Source of the DNA: Vibrio sp. HI00D65
GTDB taxonomy: Bacteria; Pseudomonadota; Gammaproteobacteria; Enterobacterales; Vibrionaceae
Length of the DNA: 64,000 nucleotides
Direction: 5' to 3'
NCBI RefSeq assembly: GCF_001635455.1
Contig: NZ_LWEH01000214.1
Coordinates: 1-64,000, forward strand
Shown: piece by piece, positions 57,791 through 64,000 of the stretch
Position numbering within the stretch: position 1 is the stretch's first letter
Layout: every line of letters starts with the position of its first letter
Made by a program: the position numbers and the translations under genes
The notes under the pieces: model-generated
The model's database searches: none
What the model was told of the DNA's origin: nothing
What the model saw: only the letters and a program-made list of their open reading frames with translations

Positions 57791-60700
57791 ATGAAAAGAA
57801 TGTTAATTAACGCAACTCAAAAAGAAGAGTTGCGTGTTGCTTTGGTTGACGGCCAGCGACTATTCGATCTAGATATCGAAAGTCCAGGTCACGAGTCAAA
57901 GAAAGCGAATATCTACAAAGGACGTATTACCCGTATTGAACCAAGCCTAGAAGCGGCATTCGTTGATTACGGCGCAGAACGTCACGGCTTCCTCCCTCTT
58001 AAAGAAATTGCCCGCGAATACTTCCCTGAAGGTTATACATACCAAGGCCGTCCTAGCATTAAAGAAGTGCTAAAAGAAGGCCAAGAAGTAATCGTACAAG
58101 TAGAGAAAGAAGAACGTGGTAGCAAAGGTGCTGCACTGACAACTTTCATCTCTTTGGCAGGTAGTTACTTAGTTCTTATGCCAAACAACCCTCGTGCAGG
58201 CGGTATATCTCGTCGTATCGAAGGTGATGAGCGCACCCAACTGAAAGCAGCATTGAGCACTCTTGAGCTTCCTCAAGGTATGGGCTTAATCGTGCGTACA
58301 GCGGGCGTTGGCAAAAGTGCAGAAGAGCTAGAGTGGGACCTAAACGTTCTACTGAATCACTGGGGCGCTATCAAGCAAGCTTCTGATTCAAATGCAGCTC
58401 CTTTCCTAATTCACCAAGAAAGTAACGTTATTGTTCGCGCAATTCGTGATTACCTACGTCGTGACATCGGCGAGATTCTAATCGACAGCAATACTATTTT
58501 TGAACGTGCTCAAGCGCACATTCAACTAATACGCCCAGATTTCATGAATCGCGTTAAGAAGTACGATGGTGAAGTGCCACTATTCAGTCACTACCAGATT
58601 GAAAGCCAGATCGAATCGGCTTTCCAACGTGAAGTTCGTCTTCCATCTGGTGGTTCTATCGTAATCGATCCAACAGAAGCGCTAACTTCTATCGATATCA
58701 ACTCGGCTCGTGCAACAAAGGGCGGCGATATCGAAGAGACAGCACTGAACACTAACCTAGAAGCAGCCGATGAAATTGCACGTCAACTACGTCTGCGTGA
58801 CCTAGGTGGTCTTGTTGTTATCGACTTTATCGATATGACTCCGGTTCGCCACCAACGCGAAGTTGAAAGCCGCCTACGTGATGCCGTTCGTCTAGACCGT
58901 GCTCGTGTACAAATTGGCCGTATTTCTCGCTTTGGTCTTCTAGAGATGTCTCGTCAACGTTTGAGCCCATCACTAGCAGAAGCAAGCCACCACATTTGTC
59001 CTCGTTGTACGGGTACTGGTGTTGTTCGTGATAACGAATCTCTAGCACTGTCTGTTCTACGTTTGATTGAAGAAGAAGCTCTAAAAGACAACACAGCGCA
59101 AGTACTTGCTGTTGTGCCTGTTCCTATCGCCTCTTACCTTCTGAACGAAAAACGTCGCTCAGTAAATCACATCGAGAAGAACCAAGAAGTTAAGATCACT
59201 GTTGTTCCTAACTCTGACATGGAAACACCGCACTTTGAGGTTATCCGTGTTCGTGAAGGTGAAGAATTCGATCTACTTTCTTACCTACTTCCTAAGAAGC
59301 TAGATGCTCTGAAAGAAGCAGAAAGCAAAGAACCTGCAGAACAAGCAATTCGTCCTAAAAAGATCGAAGAGCCAGCTCTGAAAGGCTTCGCTGCTCCAGC
59401 TCAATCAGCACCGACTCCAGCGCCAGCACCAAAAGCGGCACAAGAGAAGAAAGCTGAACCAGTAGCACAAGAGTCTGGCCTAATTGGTCGCTTCTTTAAG
59501 GCTATCGGTAGTTTCCTATTTGGCTCTTCAACTCAAGAAGAGAAGCAAGAAGAGAAACAAACTGAAGAGAAGCCTAAAAACAACCGCAATGGCAACCGTC
59601 AACGCCGTGACCGTAACGATAACCGCCGCCGTAACCAACGTGGTGAGCGTGGTGACAACCGTAACGATAACCGTGACAACAAACGCCGTCGCAAGCCTGC
59701 ACGTGATGATAAGTCTGAAGAGCAGAAAGATGCAGCTCCACAGCAAAATCGTCAACCTCGCAAGCCTAAGCAAGATCGCCGCAACAAGCAGCGTGATGAG
59801 CAGAAGCAACGCGAAGATCAAGCACCATCTAAATTAGCAGAAGAAGGCCTACAGTTAGCGGCAGATGCGCAAGCTGGCAAGTCAGATACGCCCAAGGCTA
59901 AGCCTGAAGCGAAAGCAGCTAAGATTAAAGAGCGTCGCCAACGTCGTAAGCTGAACAAGCAAGTTCGTGTTAAAGACCAGCAAGCTCAAGCAGACGCGGC
60001 TGAAAACTCTACTAAGGAACAAAAAGCACCATCTGTTTCTAAAGAGCAAGCAGCAGCGAAAAACAAATCAGTAGCACAAGAGCAAAAAGTTGCAGCGCAA
60101 GTTGAAGCAACTCAAGCAAATGGCGAGCAATCTGAACAGGAAGAACCGAAACAACGTCGTAACCGTCGTTCTCCACGTCACCTACGTGCAAGTGGTCAAC
60201 GTCGTCGTCGCGGTCGTGACCGTCGCCCTAACCCATTCCGCCTACGTAAAGGTGGTGTAGCTTCTCCAGAGATGGCTATGGGTAAAGTGATGCCTCGCTT
60301 CATTCCGAAACCTCACCATAAACAGGCAAAACCTGAAGTGGCTGAAATAGCAGTTGAAACGCAAACAGTGGTTAATACTCAAGAGCAAAGTGTCGCTCAA
60401 GAGGCAGCACCACAAAGCAGCGTTTTAATGGCTGGCGGTTTTGCATGTCCTGAACTGGCAATGGGTAAAGTGATTATCCGTCGTGAAGAGACTGCTGTAA
60501 CTCAGGCACCAGTTGCTGAAGCTCAAGTCACTGAAGCTCCTGCTGTTGTTGAAGAAACTCCAGTGGTTGTCGAAGCGAAAGTTGAGGCTCCTGTCGTTGA
60601 AACTCTAGTAGTTGAAGCACCAGCCGAGACTGTGAAAACTGAAGAACCCGTTGCTGAAGAACCCGTTGCTGAAGCACCAGCAGTTAAAGCTGAAACGGCT

Positions 60701-60967
60701 GTCGTTGAACCAGCAAAAGTCGTTGAAGCACCGAAAGCTGAAGTGAAAGTTGAAGAAGCGCCTGTTGTAAAAGCAGAAACGCCAAAGGCAACGGTTGCGA
60801 AGAAGCAAGCAGGCTCACCAATGACTAAAGCTCCAGGTCCTCGAGAGATCAAAGAGATTGAAGTGGTTGCAGCACCGTTCCGCACTGAACGTTTTGTACC
60901 AAAAGGTGCAGGCAGTCAGGTAGCGTCAAACAAAGCTGGCGCAGGCATGACTAAGCCAAACTACTAG
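57791..60967 (+). CDS. rne: Ribonuclease E
   Basis: A 1058-residue endoribonuclease and degradosome scaffold. The catalytic half (1-~530) has the S1 domain, the catalytic Asp residues in [11 protein letters not shown] and [11 protein letters not shown], and the Zn-link Cys pair CPRCTGTG. An amphipathic membrane-anchor helix follows, [16 protein letters not shown] (about 568-583). The C-terminal half is disordered, with Arg-rich RNA-binding blocks around 600-810 and a Val/Ala/Glu/Pro-rich stretch near 900-990. The motif GG[VF]A[SC]PE[ML]AMGKV occurs twice, at residues 821 and 882. The start equals that of E. coli. It is probably autoregulated through the leader. Confidence 0.97.
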   Translation: MKRMLINATQKEELRVALVDGQRLFDLDIESPGHESKKANIYKGRITRIEPSLEAAFVDYGAERHGFLPLKEIAREYFPEGYTYQGRPSIKEVLKEGQEVIVQVEKEERGSKGAALTTFISLAGSYLVLMPNNPRAGGISRRIEGDERTQLKAALSTLELPQGMGLIVRTAGVGKSAEELEWDLNVLLNHWGAIKQASDSNAAPFLIHQESNVIVRAIRDYLRRDIGEILIDSNTIFERAQAHIQLIRPDFMNRVKKYDGEVPLFSHYQIESQIESAFQREVRLPSGGSIVIDPTEALTSIDINSARATKGGDIEETALNTNLEAADEIARQLRLRDLGGLVVIDFIDMTPVRHQREVESRLRDAVRLDRARVQIGRISRFGLLEMSRQRLSPSLAEASHHICPRCTGTGVVRDNESLALSVLRLIEEEALKDNTAQVLAVVPVPIASYLLNEKRRSVNHIEKNQEVKITVVPNSDMETPHFEVIRVREGEEFDLLSYLLPKKLDALKEAESKEPAEQAIRPKKIEEPALKGFAAPAQSAPTPAPAPKAAQEKKAEPVAQESGLIGRFFKAIGSFLFGSSTQEEKQEEKQTEEKPKNNRNGNRQRRDRNDNRRRNQRGERGDNRNDNRDNKRRRKPARDDKSEEQKDAAPQQNRQPRKPKQDRRNKQRDEQKQREDQAPSKLAEEGLQLAADAQAGKSDTPKAKPEAKAAKIKERRQRRKLNKQVRVKDQQAQADAAENSTKEQKAPSVSKEQAAAKNKSVAQEQKVAAQVEATQANGEQSEQEEPKQRRNRRSPRHLRASGQRRRRGRDRRPNPFRLRKGGVASPEMAMGKVMPRFIPKPHHKQAKPEVAEIAVETQTVVNTQEQSVAQEAAPQSSVLMAGGFACPELAMGKVIIRREETAVTQAPVAEAQVTEAPAVVEETPVVVEAKVEAPVVETLVVEAPAETVKTEEPVAEEPVAEAPAVKAETAVVEPAKVVEAPKAEVKVEEAPVVKAETPKATVAKKQAGSPMTKAPGPREIKEIEVVAAPFRTERFVPKGAGSQVASNKAGAGMTKPNY

Positions 60968-61002
60968 TGTTTACTACTGAGTAATCATTAGAAAATCGAA
61001 TC

Positions 61003-61030
61003 AAAGGCTGCTTATTTAAGCAGCCTTTTT
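61003..61030 (+). terminator. Terminator after rne
   Basis: AAAGGCTGCTTA pairs perfectly with TAAGCAGCCTTT across two nominal bases, then further Ts. Confidence 0.93.
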
Positions 61031-61225
61031 CTTATCTGCTAATCGAATAAAAATTAATAGATATATTACTCAAAATTGGGTTCTACCTTGAACTTAGTCA
61101 CAATTTTGGGTAGCATTCGCGCACTTATCTTTTCGACACTTAGCTATTGCCGCTCTTTTTTATCACTGTTTAGCTACGCAATACACTCGTGTCGGTAAAT
61201 CCATTTTAAGCATAGCTGAGCACAC

Positions 61226-62773
61226 ATGTTCGAATTCCCACAATTTTCTAAGCACTCTGTAAAGAATGACGTACTGTCAGGCCTTACCGTAGCACTTGCT
61301 CTGGTACCTGAAGCTGTAGCATTCGCCTTTGTTGCTGGCGTTGACCCAATGGTTGGTCTCTACGCAGCATTCATCGTAGGTCTTATAACTTCAATCTTCG
61401 GTGGCCGCCCAGGCATGATTTCTGGTGCGACTGGCGCGATGGCAGTTGTAATGGTAAGCCTAGTTGCAACTCAAGGGGTTCAATACCTATTCGCGGCAAT
61501 TATGCTAGCTGGCCTTTTGCAAATTGCAGCGGGTGTCTTCAAGCTAGGTAAATTTATCCGTATCGTTCCACACCCAGTAATGATTGGTTTCGTGAACGGC
61601 TTGGCTATCGTTATTTTCCTGGCTCAACTTGGTCAATTCAAAGCACCAGACCTAACAGGTGCATTAACTTGGCTACCAAGCGACCAAATGACTCTAATGT
61701 TAGGCCTAGTGGCACTCACTATGGCTATCATTTACTTCCTACCAAAACTGACGACAGCAGTACCATCTTCACTGGTTGCTATCGTAACTGTGACGGCATT
61801 GGTTGTAGGTCTTGATCTTGAAACTCGCACTGTTGTTGATTTCCTACGCACTATGTCTGGTGACGAAGCGGCAACGCTAGCGGGTTCTCTACCGACTTTC
61901 TCTATTCCAGCAGTACCGTTCAACCTAGAAACGCTATACATCATTCTGCCTTACGCAGTGATCCTTGCAGCGATTGGTCTAATCGAATCACTACTGACAC
62001 TAACAGTACTAGACGAGATGACAAATACTCGTGGTCAATCTAACCGTGAATGCGTTGGTCAAGGTATGGCTAACGTAACGTGTTCAGTATTTGGTGCGAT
62101 GGGTGGTTGTGCGATGATTGGTCAGTCAATGATCAACGTAAACTCTGGTGGTCGTGGTCGTCTATCGGGCATCGTTGCTGCTGTTGCATTGCTAATGTTC
62201 ATCTTATTCGGTTCAGCACTTATCGAAATGATCCCGCTAGCGGCGCTAGTTGGTGTGATGTTCATGGTTGTAATTGGTACATTCGAGTGGGCAACTTTCA
62301 AGCTTGCACGTCGTGTACCTAAGCAAGACTTCTTCGTTATCGTTCTTGTTACGGTTGTAACAGTAATGACTGACCTAGCGGTAGCCGTATTTGTAGGTGT
62401 AATTGCATCTGCACTGATGTTTGCATGGCAACACGCTAAGCACATCTACGCTGATACTTGCATCAACGAAGCTGGTTCAAAAGAGTACAAAGTAAACGGT
62501 CCAATCTTCTTCGGTTCAACAGCAAACTTCCTTGAGTTGTTTGACGCTCATGAAGATCCACAAGATGTTATCGTCGATTTCGCGAACTCTCGCGTAACCG
62601 ACCACTCTGCTATTGAAGCAATTGATACTATTGCTGAGCGTTACTCTGCACAAGGTAAAACGTTGCACCTTCGTCACCTAAGCCAAGACTGTGTTGCTAT
62701 GCTGCACAAAGCAGGTAGTTTAGTAGAAGCAAACGTAGCAGAAGACCCAATCTACAAAGTAATGTCTAAATAA
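61226..62773 (+). CDS. SulP family inorganic anion transporter
   Basis: A 515-residue inner-membrane transporter. The membrane part (about 15-410) holds the SulP motifs [25 protein letters not shown] and [17 protein letters not shown], and the C-terminal STAS domain covers about 425-510 ([13 protein letters not shown], then [20 protein letters not shown]). Family members carry sulfate, bicarbonate or other anions; the substrate here cannot be told, though BicA-like bicarbonate uptake is possible. It is a single-gene unit ending in a strong terminator. Confidence 0.9.
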   Translation: MFEFPQFSKHSVKNDVLSGLTVALALVPEAVAFAFVAGVDPMVGLYAAFIVGLITSIFGGRPGMISGATGAMAVVMVSLVATQGVQYLFAAIMLAGLLQIAAGVFKLGKFIRIVPHPVMIGFVNGLAIVIFLAQLGQFKAPDLTGALTWLPSDQMTLMLGLVALTMAIIYFLPKLTTAVPSSLVAIVTVTALVVGLDLETRTVVDFLRTMSGDEAATLAGSLPTFSIPAVPFNLETLYIILPYAVILAAIGLIESLLTLTVLDEMTNTRGQSNRECVGQGMANVTCSVFGAMGGCAMIGQSMINVNSGGRGRLSGIVAAVALLMFILFGSALIEMIPLAALVGVMFMVVIGTFEWATFKLARRVPKQDFFVIVLVTVVTVMTDLAVAVFVGVIASALMFAWQHAKHIYADTCINEAGSKEYKVNGPIFFGSTANFLELFDAHEDPQDVIVDFANSRVTDHSAIEAIDTIAERYSAQGKTLHLRHLSQDCVAMLHKAGSLVEANVAEDPIYKVMSK

Positions 62774-62802
62774 TCTTAAACATCACTGTACGCCAGATAT
62801 AG

Positions 62803-62832
62803 AAAGGCCGACATTCAATGTCGGCCTTTTTT
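62803..62832. terminator. Terminator after the SulP gene
   Basis: AAAGGCCGACAT pairs perfectly with ATGTCGGCCTTT across TCA, followed by a T-run. It may also serve the convergent phosphatase gene. Confidence 0.93.
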
Positions 62833-62875
62833 ATACTTCGCGTTCAAGCGTTCTACAGCTCTTAAAATCTCGAGA

Positions 62876-63325
62876 TCAAATCGACCTTAATATCGCTTCG
62901 CTAGATTCTTCGATTAAGTCCAAAACCAGTTCGAACCCATCACCCTCTCCATAATACGGATCAGGCACCTCTTGATACTGCGAGTCACCGAAACTTAAAA
63001 ACAACGCCAGTTTGTACTGCAAGTGTGCTGGGCATTGGCTCATTAAGTCAGTCAAATTAGCTCTATCTGCTGCAAGTATTAAGTCAAACTCTTCGAAATC
63101 ATTTGCGACGACTTTTCTTGAACTAATGCCTTTAAAGCTATAGCCCCGCTTCTCTCCTGCCTCTTTGGAGCGTGAATCCGGCGGATTACCTTGATGGAAG
63201 CCAATCGTTCCCGCGGAGTCGACTAGAACATCAATATTGAGCTGCTGTGCCTTCTTTCGTAATACCGCTTCACCTGTTGGAGAGCGACAAATATTCCCCA
63301 TACAAACCACGAGTATCTTTTTCAT
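62876..63325 (-). CDS. Low molecular weight protein-tyrosine phosphatase
   Basis: A 149-residue phosphatase. The P-loop is VVCMGNICRSP with nucleophile Cys8 and Arg14, and the general-acid Asp is in VPDPYY (about residue 121). Such enzymes often reset bacterial tyrosine kinases of polysaccharide export (Wzb type), but no exopolysaccharide genes are near, so its partner is unknown. It is a lone leftward gene, divergent from btuR. Confidence 0.92.
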   Translation of the reverse strand: MKKILVVCMGNICRSPTGEAVLRKKAQQLNIDVLVDSAGTIGFHQGNPPDSRSKEAGEKRGYSFKGISSRKVVANDFEEFDLILAADRANLTDLMSQCPAHLQYKLALFLSFGDSQYQEVPDPYYGEGDGFELVLDLIEESSEAILRSI

Positions 63326-63409
63326 CCGTAATCACCTGTTCATCCGATGGTTTTTGCTATCGTTAAGTTAGGCTATGATAAGCGCAATCACAACTTAAAA
63401 GGATTTGTT

Positions 63410-64000
63410 ATGTCGACTGAAGACAACAAAGTACAACGTCATAAAGCAAGACAGCAGAAAGTAAAAGAACAAGTCGATGCTCGTGTCGCTGCAGCACAAG
63501 AAGTAAAAGGCCTGTTACTGGTCATCACTGGTAATGGCAAAGGCAAATCGACCTCTGGATTTGGCACCATAACTCGTGCAGTAGGCCACGGTAAGAAATG
63601 TGCGGTTGCTCAGTTTGTTAAAGGCACTTGGGATAACGGCGAGAAAAACGTTCTGCAAAAGCTAGATGTCGAGTTCCAAGTAATGGGGACTGGTTTTACG
63701 TGGGAAACACAGAACAAAGCGCAAGATATTGAAGCAGCACAACGCGTATGGAAAGAGTGTAAACGCATGCTGGCTGACGAGTCGATTGATGTGATTCTGT
63801 TTGATGAGCTGACTTACATGGTGAGCTACGGCTACATTGAGCTAGATGAAGTCGTTGAAGCGCTTAACAACCGTCCGAAGATGCAATCAGTGATCATTAC
63901 AGGCCGAGGGGCACACCGGACACTGACTGAAATGGCAGACACCGTATCAGAGGTACGTAACGTGAAGCACGCTTTCGAGTCTGGTGTGAAAGCACTACAA
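63410..64000 (+). CDS. btuR: Cob(I)yrinic acid a,c-diamide adenosyltransferase, 3' end cut by window
   Basis: The frame of 197 codons is open to the end of the window, so only a few C-terminal residues are missing relative to E. coli BtuR (196 residues). The P-loop GNGKGKST lies near residue 42, then DELTYMVSYGYIE and VIITGRGAHR match the BtuR/CobO family. It attaches the adenosyl group to corrinoids in the cytoplasm. AAAAGGA lies upstream of the ATG at 63410. Confidence 0.95.
   Translation, partial: MSTEDNKVQRHKARQQKVKEQVDARVAAAQEVKGLLLVITGNGKGKSTSGFGTITRAVGHGKKCAVAQFVKGTWDNGEKNVLQKLDVEFQVMGTGFTWETQNKAQDIEAAQRVWKECKRMLADESIDVILFDELTYMVSYGYIELDEVVEALNNRPKMQSVIITGRGAHRTLTEMADTVSEVRNVKHAFESGVKALQ

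Noticed and set aside
1..64000. CRISPR arrays, tRNA or rRNA genes, complete insertion sequences
   Set aside because: None seen: no regularly spaced repeats, no cloverleaf with a conserved T-loop in the gaps, and no transposase gene.

Overview
The window is a 64 kb piece of a gammaproteobacterial chromosome, almost certainly a Vibrio. The gene order and protein sequences fit this: a DUF3360 permease upstream of pflB, an imuA-imuB-dnaE2 cassette, YfbU, OmpV/MipA, and the rne/rluC/yceD-rpmF-plsX-fab cluster. AT-rich codon use fits the Splendidus clade, but the species is inference. Most of the window is ordinary core genome with clear Rho-independent terminators between units. No rRNA, tRNA or CRISPR was seen.

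Layout. (1) 1-1.9 kb: 3' part of oligopeptidase B (ptrB). (2) 1.9-6.7 kb: a gene-poor accessory patch. It holds a secreted chitin-binding-like protein, a 5-carboxymethyl-2-hydroxymuconate isomerase homologue, a GNAT acetyltransferase, a frameshifted small phage-like gene and a broken P2-type integrase. Degenerate 43-bp direct repeats (1931-1973 and 6667-6709) flank it, so it looks like the decayed remains of an integrative element between ptrB and xthA. (3) 6.8-10.9 kb: xthA and a HisJQMP-type amino-acid ABC transporter. (4) 11.4-19.9 kb: the anaerobic pyruvate-formate-lyase locus. An FNR-type promoter precedes a DUF3360 membrane protein where enterobacteria have focA; then come pflB, an LpxR-like lipid A deacylase, a chemoreceptor and pflA. 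(5) 20-22.5 kb: yfbU and two outer-membrane barrel genes. (6) 22.8-27.7 kb: the stress-linked yeaG-yeaH-ycgB (PrkA/YeaH/SpoVR) cluster. (7) 27.9-29.8 kb: sohB and yciK. (8) 29.9-35.4 kb: the LexA-boxed SOS mutagenesis cassette imuA-imuB-dnaE2.

(9) 35.7-44.1 kb: cheV, then mlc divergent from pykA, a patatin-like phospholipase with an upstream 29-residue membrane protein gene, two small outer-membrane proteins, and ptsG. A glucose-uptake gene, its likely repressor and a glycolytic enzyme therefore sit close together. (10) 44.5-55.1 kb: one long leftward cluster for ribosomal protein L32, fatty-acid/phospholipid synthesis and DNA replication (yceD-rpmF-plsX-fabH-fabD-fabG-acpP-fabF-pabC-mltG-tmk-holB-tatD). 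(11) 55.2-61 kb: a Maf-family nucleotidase, a 264-bp inverted-repeat-bounded element, rluC, and rne with a highly structured 5' leader. (12) 61.2-64 kb: a SulP anion transporter, a low-molecular-weight tyrosine phosphatase and the start of btuR, which runs off the window.
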